Positions 36,072-50,601 of a stretch of 64,000 bases of DNA are shown here, piece after piece. Positions within the stretch are counted from its first letter, which is position 1, and each line of letters starts with the position of its first letter. Source of the DNA: Dermanyssus gallinae (taxonomy: Eukaryota > Arthropoda > Arachnida > Mesostigmata > Dermanyssidae); the NCBI GenBank assembly GCA_003439945.1, contig QVRM01002067.1, positions 2,082,501 through 2,146,500 on the forward strand, in the 5' to 3' direction. Under the pieces are notes generated by a model. The model worked only from the letters and a program-made list of their open reading frames with translations. It was not told where the DNA came from and ran no database searches. The position numbers were made by a program, and so were the translations under genes.

Positions 36072-36120
<49 letters not shown>
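36071..36120. repeat. (TA)n microsatellite at a transposon end
   Basis: TA array of about 23 units immediately adjoining the left inverted repeat of the element at 36120-36592. Confidence 0.9.
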
Positions 36121-36122
<2 letters not shown>

Positions 36123-36592
36123 TGAATTTTTAAACGTACGTTAGATATTTATTGTAAAAGAAAACGTGTTTGTTTTTCTATAAAATATTTTAGAACCTAT
36201 ATGATAATAAAACAGACATCATGAGATTCCTAATGAACTACTATATAACGTTTTTAGTTTTTACAAGTCGTATACGGCACACCTATGTTAAGAGCACTTT
36301 TAAAAAATAAATTATGCGCATTTACAAAAATGCACATTTTGCTAATAATTCTGTGAATGCTAGCGTACACTTTATCCTTAATAAAAACTCGGGATAAATA
36401 GGGAAAAGTCTAACAGCACTAAATAGTAAGATCTAGAAGAATTTAATGATTACTTTGGATTAAAGGCCTCACCAGACTGTCATTCATTTAAAACATCACG
36501 TACTGAACCTGTCCCGGATTTTTTTGTCAAGAAGGCAGAGCTGAGCATAATAATTTTTGAAAGATCTAACGTACGTTTCAAAATACCCTGTA
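36120..36592. mobile_element. MITE-like element with mariner-type inverted ends
   Basis: The left end (36120-36146) and the right end (36563-36590, read as reverse complement) form terminal inverted repeats of about 27 bp. The inner 15 bp (aaacgtacgttagat) are identical and the outer part shares six or so differences. Read inward from TA, the right end is cagggtattttgaaacg, a shape common among Tc1/mariner ends. A TA dinucleotide flanks each side, as expected for TA target duplication. The interior of about 420 bp is AT-rich with no transposase motif, so it is a non-autonomous element or a gutted mariner. Confidence 0.65.
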
Positions 36593-36599
36593 TATATTA

Positions 36600-37700
36600 A
36601 CGCCGTTCCATGTTGAGAAGGTATTGTTGTCTTGTTAAGAAGGCGGCGTGTTTAGTACAATTGTGCGTTCCTCACTGGTCACGCTAGCTTAAGATGCTAT
36701 GAGTTGATGCCGGGACACGGCGCCGAGAATCGGTTTCTTCTCTGGTTGGCGGGAGAATGCTTCACAGTTCTGCTTTTGCCGCTACATAGCGCGTATATGG
36801 TATTCCCGTGAGAGCCTTATCTAGAACAAGGTAGGTACCTAACCATGAGTGTAGGTGTTAATGAGTCTTCCCTTAGCCGTAAGTTTGGATTCTAAGGGAT
36901 TAGGGCGCTTCAGGCCATTTAAAATAATTGCTTCTGTTTTTTGTAGAGCCAATGTGAGGTTTAGCGTGTAGAGGCACTGCCAAATACCTGCCAAAGCACA
37001 TGTCAGATCGTTTGCGTTGGCAACTGAATAGACCCCCGAGGGATGCTAGAGCTTAAGTACTCCGACGTATGTTGTATTCTCTAAGGTTAGTCCAGTACGA
37101 ATCCCTAAGGGATTCCGGCTGTTCTGCATAGTCCACGCCTTCGTAGGTGGATATTGGGTTTTTTACGTAGTAAATAAGGATATATGCCTTTATTTAAAGT
37201 GCTTTATCTATGGCGTCCACGCAAAGCGTAATAAACGCGTTTTTGTTATCTAAGAGGATGGCCAAACAATGCGGCCGTTTGCTCTCGACGCATTTTTCTG
37301 TACTTCAGCTACGTTAGTACTTTGCTAATGGCTAAGTGTGAGGCACATCGGGCTCGGGGCATAGGATAGGAAGGAAAGCAAACTTACAGGGCGGTACCTT
37401 GAGGGGTCCCCTTGCGGTTTACCGGATTTCGGTATAAGAGTCAGACGTGTCATTTTTAAATACTGAGGATAGTCTGCACTAGCGAGCATTTTATCCATAA
37501 TGCGTTTGAATACCTCGTTCTCTAAAAGTGCACTTGGATGCATCTGAGCCCGAAGCTTCTCCTTAGCCTTTTACGTTTGGCCACGATTCTGATCTCTTGG
37601 ATTGAGATTGGGTTGAAGGTGAGGGGTTTATTCACCTCAAAGCGCATCGGCTGCGGGCGCACTCAAGTTCCCTCTCACAATCGTCTTTGAGTGACTGCGA
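36600..37700 (-). pseudogene. R1-clade LINE reverse transcriptase pseudogene
   Basis: Read on the minus strand from about 37660 down. FNPISIQEIRIVAKRKRLRR is the eroded EE(V/I)..A...L...KAPG region. YLKMTRLTLIPKSGKP and DPSRYRPVSLLS (37543-37400) are the classic IPK...YRP-(I/L)-.LL block. ILLDNKNAFITL (37260-37225) corresponds to the L(I/L)D.KNAFN block with the first catalytic Asp. SVANANDLTCALAG occupies the position of the FADD palm, which has lost the second Asp pair. NLTLALQKTEAIIL (36945-36915) matches L.LA..KTE.V.L. At least two in-frame stops and several frameshifts are present. No ORF1 or endonuclease is visible. The spelling L(A)..KTE...L is typical of R1 rather than of the LINE family at 34-35 kb. 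Confidence 0.8.
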
Positions 37701-38124
37701 ATACTTATACTGAGATGTTGCTTTTGAGGAAATTATTGTGTTCCTCTAAGGTAGAATTCAAATAAATATACACTGAGTAGATCACGAAGTCAGAAATGGT
37801 ACTGAAGGAAAAGGTTTCGGCTTGCCCGACAAAGATCGGAAATGATCTTCTGCGGAATCCTTGATTGAAGAAGAGTTGTTGCTAGCGTGGGGTCCAAATT
37901 GGAATAGCTGTACTGTGGAAGTCTCTAAGAGTAGTAAGAACCTATGCTATCTTCGCCACGAGCAAGACGTCAGATCATAGGGACCTGCAAAGGTTTATTT
38001 GCAGTACTTTAATATTTCTGGTCATTTTGATTAAAGTCGTCGTCGAAATTTATAACCCATAATCTGTATATGCCGTGCACTGCGTAGTGTCAATCTATCC
38101 GTGTAGCCCTTTGCGACGTGCCCT

Positions 38125-38128
<4 letters not shown>
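37701..38128. other. No gene seen
   Basis: This may include the eroded endonuclease side of the R1-like element, but I read no motif. Confidence 0.4.

Positions 38129-38184
<56 letters not shown>
38129..38184. repeat. (CT)n(TA)n compound microsatellite
   Basis: About 17 CT units (38129-38162) pass directly into about 11 TA units (to 38184), the same arrangement as at 4624-4700. Confidence 0.95.
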
Positions 38185-38752
38185 CGGGTCTGTGGCCATA
38201 AGTGGTCAAAACAGACACATTAGGAACATAAGGGTGTCGGCGCCGATATATATAATATTTGAGATTTACTTAAAAATAATTGATAGTAGGAGCTATATAT
38301 AAACCTCGGGCAAACTAAAAGAGTAATTTACGATAAGGTAGTTGCGCACTATGCCAGCCCAAACATGCACGGGGAAACGCTCCTGGCATGCTTGCGATAG
38401 GGTTATATGCGAATTCGTGCTGACCTACCTATAAGAACTGTATGCATTAAACACGTCTCCATGTGTGAACGAAGCTTTGTTCGTGATAAGTAGAGGTGTA
38501 GAGAGCCTAGACTTTTCTGGAAAAAGAGAACCATGTTTTAGGTAATCAGTAGGCTCCAGAGCCTTGACTCGTTAAAATGGGTTCGGATCTAGTTTGTGGA
38601 CGACAAGTACGTTATGAACGCAACAGCGACCTAAATCATTTCTATTCAAAAATGCTGCGCGTGTATCTGCAGCGCGTGTGTTACAATGATTGCAATAAGG
38701 TAACCTTACGTAAGGTGGAAATTCATAATGTTTGTTAGTAAATATATATTTA

Positions 38753-38757
<5 letters not shown>
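38185..38757. other. No gene seen
   Basis: No recognisable RT or transposase motif, although it lies upstream of a plus-strand LINE fragment. A partial self-repeat (gcgcgtgtatctgcagcgcgtgtgt) lies near 38655-38680. Confidence 0.4.

Positions 38758-38811
<54 letters not shown>
38758..38811. repeat. (TA)27 microsatellite
   Basis: TA array 56 bp upstream of the readable start of the LINE fragment at 38868. Confidence 0.95.
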
Positions 38812-38817
<6 letters not shown>

Positions 38818-38867
38818 TCAGGCTAAAAATGGTCCCTATTGTAAGATAAGGCCTTCCTGCAATAGTA

Positions 38868-39290
38868 CCTTTCCTCACTATTAGCGATCTGAAAAGGCTA
38901 GACCGTTTAAAAGCATTTTATATTAAGCGCGTGCTAGGTCTACCCAAAAACGCATCTGCTACCTTCGCTCTTGAACTATGTCGCGAACAAACTCTTACAG
39001 AGGATTTTGCCCTAAATGGACTTGGTGGAGCCGTACTCACTGTTTATAGAGAGTTTCGGGAGATACGCAACGTTACGTTTGCGTCCAATATCTATACGGA
39101 CGGACCAGCGTTCTGCTCGGACAAATGGAAGAGAGGAGCCCAGAAGAACCGAGCGCTAGTTTGTCGAGTGACATGGCACAGATACCATCACCAGATGTGT
39201 TTGAGTGGACAGTGTTTTGAGGTCGATAGTTGTGTGTGTAGATTTTGTGGAGAATGTAATATTGATAGATACCATATACTTGTGCGCACC
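38868..39290 (+). pseudogene. LINE C-terminal fragment (window LINE family, copy 3)
   Basis: The plus-strand frame reads LKRLDRLKAFYIKRVLGLPK, matching LKAVYLKRVLGLH in copy 2, then NASATFALELCREQTLTEDF. After that come QKNRALVCRV..HRYHHQMC and DSCVCRFCGECNIDRYHIL, the same Cys/His-rich end as copy 2 (NRHVVTRF..HGFHHVLC; DSCVCQRC; CRYHT). The frame is open for about 140 codons, the longest uninterrupted piece of this family here, but it lacks the whole RT palm. The 5' truncation point lies close to the (TA)27 array. Confidence 0.7.
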
Positions 39291-39339
39291 GAAATAGACA
39301 CAGCGTCATCACAATCTCGTTACATAGAATCAATGTAGA

Positions 39340-40709
39340 TTTCACACAACATCCGATGTATGTATATCGCTACAATTTTTATGATAAATAAATATGTTTA
39401 TATATATATATATATACAACAACCACAATCACTATTATTCCTCTTTTATATTTCTTCTACGCAGCTTTGTAGATGTCTGCCAGGTGACGACGATCATATC
39501 GTATTCAACGGGCGCCTATGCAACACGCCGTAGTCAAGCCGGATAGCCGCTAGCGCTGCGTGTCACTAAACGCCACTCGGCCCTTTTCTTGGCTGGCCAG
39601 AGAGAAGTAGGTAAAAAGTATTCGCAGCAATGCGCCAAGAACTAGCAATGGAGAACGCCCAAGGCAAATGTAACCCGTTGCACGTTACCACCGTGTGCGT
39701 ATCCAAGACATGCGTGTTTATTTGACCAAGCAAGCACATGCACACCGTGTGTGTGTGCGTGCATCAATGTGTTAATCTCCACTTGATTATATAACTTGGG
39801 TACTATGGCACATGGTCTGCTATGTAATGGATGTTAGTGCTTCATCCGTTCCCATGACTTGTTGTTATGCTTATTTGAGAGTGTTCGCGCATGCTGCCAG
39901 GCTATCAAGAGCTGAAGCGTCCCAATCTCTAACGCAACCTAGTGGCGTACTGAGGGAGAGTTGAACATTTTGTACTCTGCTGGTCATTGCGTATACTGAG
40001 CTCTTAGATAGATACACATAATTCCTGTGAATGTTTACTTAAGGCAGTAATATGATGTTTTTATGCATAAATCAGTCAAGTTATGACACTAGCCTTTCAT
40101 CAGTTTTATCCCAGACTGATAATTAATTAGACATTGTCCCAGAAAAAAATATGTCAGTAGAAAGCTTACAAGAAAAGGCTTATTAAGTTATTTGCCATGT
40201 ATCAAGGCTACTAGTCAATATGCTACCTTCTACACTACACAGACCGTAAATGAACCAAAATCTTTAAACGCTAGCGGGATCAACTTGCGCCTTTTCCGGA
40301 GGTAAGAATGATTGCAACGTTATTTGCCTCGGCGTTTCAATTTTCCACTCCCTATTGGCCTAAAGTGTAGAAGCGTCTGTTTTCACAGTAGGCTAGCAAC
40401 GTCTAGGTTACGCAATAGTCTGCTGGCTTTACGGGGCTCCGAGACTTATTGCACGCCTTTGGACGCCCGCCTCGGCTTACCTGCGATAAAGCAGTGAGCT
40501 TCAGGGGAGACAAATCTGTCGAATCTGTGCGTGAGCTTGACCCGTGTTGAAGCATCCTCCCATGAGAGATGGCCTTGAGGAATGCCAGTTGCTCAAACGA
40601 TCATATCGAACAAAGGACGAAATAAAGCTTATAGAGAGTTTTTGCTCTCTTGCCTCATTTTGAGAAAGCTGCCACGAACGTACCCTGATCCTACTTTAAT
40701 CTACTTTGA
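39340..40709. other. No gene seen
   Basis: Short TA run at 39400-39416 and a GTGT patch near 39749-39760. No coding motif. Confidence 0.5.
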
Positions 40710-43985
<3,276 letters not shown>

Positions 43986-45830
43986 TAACATATTTATTTT
44001 ACTCATCGTGAGCATGCATATAACATAGACATTTATACAGTTGTCAGCTACTCGCGACTTGTTATTCGAGAGCGGCAGTATAGTGGTCTCATTGCAAGGA
44101 CCAGGCAGGCAGACGCCTGAAACTTCGTATACTCCTGAGAGCACAGTCGACAGATGCACTCCGTGTATTCCTCGTGAAAGTTCGTGTTCCAACAGACCAG
44201 GTGATAATAGCCATAAATCATGTTTCTGGTAGAGACGTGGCGTCACACGTAAGACCAGGCCAGAGGTGGGAGGCACTGAAAGTATTCAGGTAGCCAACCT
44301 CTATATTTTCCCATTCCAAGATAAAACTCTCGAATGGTACTGCGGCGTCTCTAACCTCAATTGAATTATGTCAACAACCGGTGCATAGCCGGATATTAGG
44401 CACACAAAGCGGGTCCTTACCCGCATTGACAGGCAAAGTACTCGCTTCATGTACATTGTGAAAATCTTTCTGCCAAACCAAAATTTGCCCGAGTGAGGTG
44501 TTCCTATACTCTGTCAAGACCATACATTAGCCTTGGAACAATATTGAGGTCACCTTGAGGAAAGTGTAGACTAGTCCTAAGAATTGACCGCCGCAACGTA
44601 TAACGTATTTAAGAACCAATCGACAACCTCTTCTGAATTTCGCAGCATTGGTCTCCATGGCCTTTATTCCCCGCCCCTTGGGACAAGAAACACCTCTGCC
44701 AGAAAAATGATGCGCTTCATGGCACCCAGCTCGTGATGAGCGACTACTGTGTCATCTGCGTACATCACAACTACGGCCCTTTGGAACTCATGTCGAATGC
44801 AGTTCCTCACGCTGGTAAGTCTTCGTAAGGAGTGTAATGTACATCGACGTAAGCATGCCAACTGGGAATAGGTCTATTGCTTCTCTCATTTCCTCACAGT
44901 TCCAGAGAAACAGCCGCAAAGACCTGGTAGTTTACGCGTCAGCGCCCCGAGATCTGTTCAGTCACTTGCGAAAAGCCGGACCGCCAGGCGCTATAAAGAT
45001 TTCCGTAGCCATTTTCTCCTAGGGAGCACCATTAGCTTGACGATGAAACAGGATACCTTTGGGCCAGAATTCACTCTTGCTGCACTTTGCGCGGTCGCCG
45101 TTACCCAGCACTACACAGAACACGGCATCATTCCCCTGCGTCCTCCTTCACAGGAATGTTCCGGTTGACAGCTAACATTTTAGCCGCCAGTCGTGCTACT
45201 CTCAGCATGCTGAACCTGCCTGGCTTAGCATACATTTCCGAGATCTCCCACTTCATCAGCTGCGCTGCCTTTATGCATACCTGTACGATACTTTGTTCTG
45301 CCGCTCCTTGCCGTTGGTGTGTTGTCATCCATCGGCTCATTTGCTTCGATGGTAGTGGCAGTGTTTTTGTTGCCACCGCCGCTATTGTTACCCCTACTGT
45401 TAAGACCAGCTGCTGTAGCGCTGCGCTTGGCACCGAAGGGACTGCCCTTGCCGTCTTTCCAGTGGCGCTGTCGCAAGCCGACCTCCGCCTTCCATCACGA
45501 CGAAGGCGATGCCTTCTTGTTTTTCCGCGCTTTTCGTGTTCCGTCCGTTTTCTTCACGCTAACATTGTATTTTAGCGTAGAGCTTAAGCACCCCTCGATG
45601 GTCTCGGGGTGCGCAAGCTGCTTCAGGGAAGCCGCCTCATTGCCGGCGACTTTTTGCTGGAGCTCCGTGTGTGATGCCCTCAGTTTCATTAAGTTCCACT
45701 ATAGCACACACAATCAATTCTTCAGGACTAAACTGGATTTCTGTAAATCACAGAATCTGCACGACACAAACTATGTGTACTCGAGGGGCACGGGCTTTAG
45801 GCACCTCCCACAAAACCCCACAGTCGAATA
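43986..45830 (-). pseudogene. Internally deleted LINE (window LINE family, copy 4)
   Basis: Read on the minus strand. At 45830-45690 FCGRCLKPVPLEYT..VSCRFC gives two CxxC pairs, possibly a PHD-like finger of ORF1. It is followed by a helical charged stretch (ELQQKVAGNEAASLKQL) and a Lys/Ser tail; frames at 45476-45128 look like more ORF1. The palm follows at 44762-44751: VVVMYADDTVVAHH. Then KFRRGCRLVLKY (44650-44600) matches KFRRGGRLAAND of copy 2. IVPRLMYGLDRV and STRNMIYGYYHLVC (44246-44194), then ECICRLC, match the C-terminal finger. Only about 270 bp separate ORF1 from the palm, so the endonuclease and fingers are deleted. Many frameshifts are present. Confidence 0.65.
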
Positions 45831-47741
45831 GCCCTGGCTACAACTAACTAGTTGTCTTCCCGTTTAAATCGGGAGCGAACACTTTGCACATTCGAACATC
45901 ACGATAGAAGACGAAAACCTTATGACTACCTATTAAATGAATGCTTAGATCAGCGTTTGAAAATGGCGATATTGTTTATGCCACAAACCTCAACGCACCA
46001 CCCATCGTTATTCGCTGTGCAATAGCGAACACAGTAGTAGCAACAGCAGTTGTGCCAATGTAGGCGACCAGTAACACTTGGCTGTTGGAGCGTGCAATAT
46101 TCAACCCTTTTAAATAGGCGGGAGTGAGGACGATAATGACGATGTCAGCGAGAGGAAGCTGCCGGAGCAGGAAAAGATGACGGAGAGAGAGAGAGAGGGT
46201 GGACAGAGAAGGATAACAGCATGGAGATTGGGCAGGAGGAAGGGGATAGGAAGAAAGGCAACGCCATAGCGAAGCCGGGGGCGAGGTCGCGTCTTCCGCA
46301 GAGGCCAGGCAGGTGACTATGCCTGGGCAATGGACAGATAGATATTGAATCCACCATTACGCGTTTGCGTTCGACGGAGGAACGCATCCGTTCAAATGGA
46401 AATGAACTGCCTGCTTAGCTCATAAGCGGCGGCACCGACACGATCGTGAGTAAGGTTGAATGAGTGAGTTCATGGAGCCACATTCAATTATCACTTATTA
46501 TGCTCTCCGACTAATGTTTGTGTGTGTGTGGGCGTCGGCATCCAAGTGCTGGCATCGAAAGGTAGTAGCCGCATCATTAACATCAACACCAACAAACGGA
46601 GAGCAAGATTACTTTATTTAAATGCTTATAATTTTATTAGCCTGATGGCAAGGATGTGTTTATCGCTGTTGATGATCTCTGTTGCTGAGAAACCTAGTGC
46701 CCCCCCCCCTCTAGGCGAAGATGGCGAGTGTTGACATGCATAGACATTCTGTATGTGTACGCGTACCATCGAACGGCATGCGCATATTTGAAGCCAAGCT
46801 ATTTAGGGGGGAAATTGATCATTCGATTTAATGCAGCCGCATTCCCTTCTGGTCCGGCTTGGTTCACCGCCGGGTGCGGCTCGAACCGTTATTGGAATTC
46901 TTAGAATATTTTTCTAAATCTAGTTTATTGCTAATGCACCGATTGACCTTGGACTGGAGGTTCTGAATGAGTACTTCACATCCTATTGCGATCAGGCAAG
47001 GTAAATAAGGCGTTCTGTTGCTGTCCGGAATCGTTTTGCTCAAAAGAGCCGTACACGGATCCGGTCAGCGTGACATGCAAACCATGCGCACTGAAGCTAC
47101 AATTGGTACCGCCCTGATCCTTTTTATTGCCATAACCTGTTACACTAAAAAATGTCGCGTTGAACTGTAAGGCAATAATCTTTTCGACGCGCATAAGAAC
47201 CTAAACAGGACTATTTTGTTACCGAAATATGCCATGCCTGGTTCTTTGGCCACCTCCTTTCTCTCGCTTTACTGCGTGCGTACTTTGCGATTAGATGGAC
47301 GAAATTGGAACGCGTAGAACGACCCAGCAACGCCACGCCTATCTCCCATACAATAATACCATGATGTAGTCCTTGTCCTATGCGTTCATGCGGGGAGGGA
47401 CAAATTTCCCTGCAGGACGGGACTGCTCGTAACCAATCGCCGGTAATTTCATTATTCTAGGTCAATTTTAAAACTAGCGACGCCAAAGACCAGTTGGACA
47501 CCAATCTGTTCATTCTAGGGCTCACAGTCTTCACCCGGTTACTGCTACTATCACTACATAAGTCCGCACTTAAGCGGACATCAAGGTTTTTGTGCTGGCC
47601 TCTTGTTAGCTTCCCGAGGCCGTGTTTTTGGCCTATTGGATTGGGCATCTTGTGACATTAGGGCTCTGTGTAGCTCGCGCACATTACCTATGCAGAGACG
47701 AGCTCAACCAATAGCAGATGGCGACCGAGTGGAGCGTTTAT
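45831..47741. other. No gene seen
   Basis: A short (GA)n patch lies near 46181-46200. The 72-codon frame at 46976-47194 (-) has protein-like composition but no recognisable domain. Confidence 0.45.
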
Positions 47742-47750
47742 GCGTATGTA

Positions 47751-47795
<45 letters not shown>

Positions 47796-47983
47796 ATATA
47801 TATATATATAAATCTAAGTTCTTTTAGTCGACGATACGATTTCAGCTAAGTTGAGCTCAATATATTGAGTTCAATATACATAACTATGAACTACTACAGT
47901 TGACTATAAAAAGGTCAATCATACCGATAGCTCAACTTAGCTGAAATCGTATCGTCGACTAAAAGAACGGAGGACACAGTTAG

Positions 47984-48040
<57 letters not shown>

Positions 48041-48222
48041 TACATACGAGTATATATCTAAATATAAATATGAATAATAATATAAACATAATATATATAT
48101 AAATCTAACGGTGTCCTCCGTTCTTTTAGTCGACGATACGATTTCAGCTAAGTTGAGCTGTCGGTATGGTTGACCTTTTTATAGTCAACTGTAGTAGTTC
48201 ATAGTTATGTATATTGAGTATT
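47742..48222. mobile_element. Foldback (palindromic) element within (TA)n
   Basis: A 40-bp sequence at 47818-47857 (starting gttcttttagtcgacgatac) is repeated in perfect inverted orientation at 47929-47968 around a 71-bp loop. The palindrome extends outward through aatctaa/ttagatt, (TA)n arrays on both sides, and the word gtatgtaaccctata (47744-47758) with its complement tatagggttacatac (48033-48047). A third copy at 48101-48220 is inverted relative to 47871-47988 over about 118 bp, including the loop. An 11-bp insert (ggaggacacag) next to arm 2 is also in copy 3 but missing from arm 1. No coding capacity is visible. It is best explained as a foldback/MITE-type element inserted in TA repeats. 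Confidence 0.75.
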
Positions 48223-50418
48223 TGACTAATGTTTACGGTACACATAGTACTTGTGACATCTGCCGTACGTTATTGCACAGGCCGAACATTAGCAAATTAG
48301 ACTACCAAACTAGATTTGATGCAGAACTCGAGGCAAAAGGTTATCGGATATGTGCGGTAACACTGTGGTACCCATGGGTCGTTGCACAAGCATAGAGCGG
48401 ATAGCATCTCTATCATATGGGGATATAGATCAGCTCTATGATCAATTGAAACCTACATTTATTTTTCTAAGAAGGGTCTATATGATATATTGTACGTTAG
48501 TTTTTATGGTGCTACTTTCTCTATCCCCTTTTATATACAATTATTAGTGAATGTCTATAAAATCACTGTTTAGGTGGTATATAAGTTTGCATACAAATTT
48601 TCTATCATTAGTAGTAAAGGGGTCGCATTAAAGCTGGTAACAGTATTAAAATATGTGAGACGCAAGTGTTAAATCTAAATACATGCAACTGTATTTAAAC
48701 GTATATCATTTACGTGCTGCTTTCGATGCAAACGACGGAACGTCAGGCTAGTTTCGGGGCAAATCGGAAAGCAATTAGAGCGCAATACGGCCGTTTTGTC
48801 GCAACTGTTATTCGGGTGTTCGTTCCGGGTCGATCTATGATTCTTTGGCAAGGCAGGCTTGCTCACTCATCCCTCTCCTTATCTTGCCTTCTCGTTTTGC
48901 TCTGATATGGTGCTTCTCTAATTTCGTTATTCCTCCATCTCACCCTCTCACCCTCTTTCATCTGATGATCAGTGATTCAAATTCCAAATTCCACCTACTC
49001 CCCCCTTACCCCAATCCCCACCCTAGCCCGTCCCCCTAGCCCATCGACCGCTTGCTTGCTAGCGGTGTGTGGGTGTCTTTCCCAATAACTCGCGTTTTTA
49101 GAAAACATTTCTGGAGTGTAATTCAGTTGCTCCTGGCAATGCGGAATTTTCCGACCTTCCGCTCGTTTTACCGTCTGCCCCTGAATCTTTCTCCTTCTCT
49201 CTGACTCTTGTATTTCTCTTCTATTGAGTATTGCCGCGTTTGCAATGAGCTCGTCTTCACTTGCAAAAAAATGCGGCAAAAGTACTCGAGTATCGAGACT
49301 GGCGACCCTGTTACCGATTGAGGTGGTCGAAGCGGCAGCAGGGTGGGTAGTGCGGCTGGGTCAACTAGGACAGGGATTGGTGAGCGTTCTGAAGGACGTG
49401 CATCCAGGTCCATCTCATTAGGTGTCTTTCGATGTGAATGCGATAATGTGAAGGCTAAAACCGCCAGACTCGAAAATAATTCGTACTGCTAATATAAACA
49501 ATCATTGCAATGTCACATTGGTGTGGTTGCTCAACGTAATTTCTGCCAGCCACCGCACAGGTCTCTGCTGCACGTATAATGCGTCACTACTATCCTGGCG
49601 CGTATGGCCAGGGCTTAATAGCGATGCCTCACGGATCAATCGTGTTCCACTTCGAGCGAAATTGGCTACGGTTTCAAGTTACAAATATAGAAGAAATATA
49701 TTTTATATAATTGGCGTAAATGTATCTAACAGTCTTTAATAGGTGTTACATAGCGCACGGAACTTGAATAAAACATTACGCCAACTTTGCCTGCCAAGGT
49801 TTCTTTTGCTAAGTGATGTTTTTTGCTGAAAGCGTGAACTTTGTGATGAGGATTGCAGAAACTACTAGTAACCTTGGCAGCTGATAGCAGTGCGTATGTA
49901 TTAGCAAACACGACAGTGAATTTACTACCGTTTGTAGGCAATGTTAAATTACACCGATGTTATTCCTTGGATATATACGGTTCCTTGGATATACGTGGTT
50001 ATATATGCGTGGGTAGTCTAATGTTATTCCGTGGATCAGGTAAACACATGTAGGCCTTCGGTGACAAGCGTTTAACACAAAACTTATTTCGTCATTAGCG
50101 ATAGTACAAAGAAGTACGGCAGATGAGGCACTGTGTTGTATGGCTTGTCTAACGTGAAGTAGTGTCTCCCATATCAACCAAGCAGAACGGTCAACCCAGC
50201 CAGCGAGGATGATGACGACAACGACGGCAGCAACAACAACAACAACAACAACAACAATAATCACTAGCGTCGCGGTGGTCGGCGAAAGTTAGATAATGGT
50301 GGCAAATCAAGTGAACTATGAACCTTTAATAGACGCTGAATTTCCGGCCGACTAAAGCATCATCTTCTTGACTATTCTGCATTTGAGCTTATTTTGGTTT
50401 ATTTTGCGTCTAATTACG
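48223..50418. other. No confident gene; one protein-like stretch
   Basis: The minus strand at 49413-48995 carries two overlapping frames with charged, protein-like composition (for example RREIQESERRRKIQGQ), but no domain I recognise. They could be an eroded ORF1 of some LINE or chance. The remainder shows nothing. A (CAA)n patch lies at 50229-50258. A short repeat of ttccttggatata occurs twice near 49963-49995. Confidence 0.4.
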
Positions 50419-50601
50419 CTTTTTGTTCTTTTCGGGCTGACCCTCAGCCAAGACGTTTAACGTCCACGGGACTGCTTATCGCATTGCTTCGTAGACGGAC
50501 CGCCATAAATACGACTATGCAACGGTGGGGCTCGAACCCGCGCACCTATATATCTCCTCCGGTCGCGAGGAGCAGACGAATGCACCACGCCACCGGGCTC
50601 G
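50419..50601 (-). repeat. SINE-B copy 3 (tRNA-derived SINE)
   Basis: Read on the minus strand, the head has gagcccggtggcgtggtgc, a variable region, and the B-box ggttcgagccc. It is followed by caccgttgcatagtcg, ggtccgtctacgaagcaatg, cagtcccgtggacgttaaac and ggctgagggtcagcccgaaa. The 3' end runs into agaacaaaaagc, a short A-rich tail. It matches copy 1 throughout. Confidence 0.8.

Noticed and set aside
48995..49413. Charged, protein-like frames that could be a LINE ORF1.
   Set aside because: No zinc knuckle, RRM or other ORF1 hallmark could be read, and there is no RT nearby in the right orientation, so it was not listed as a gene.
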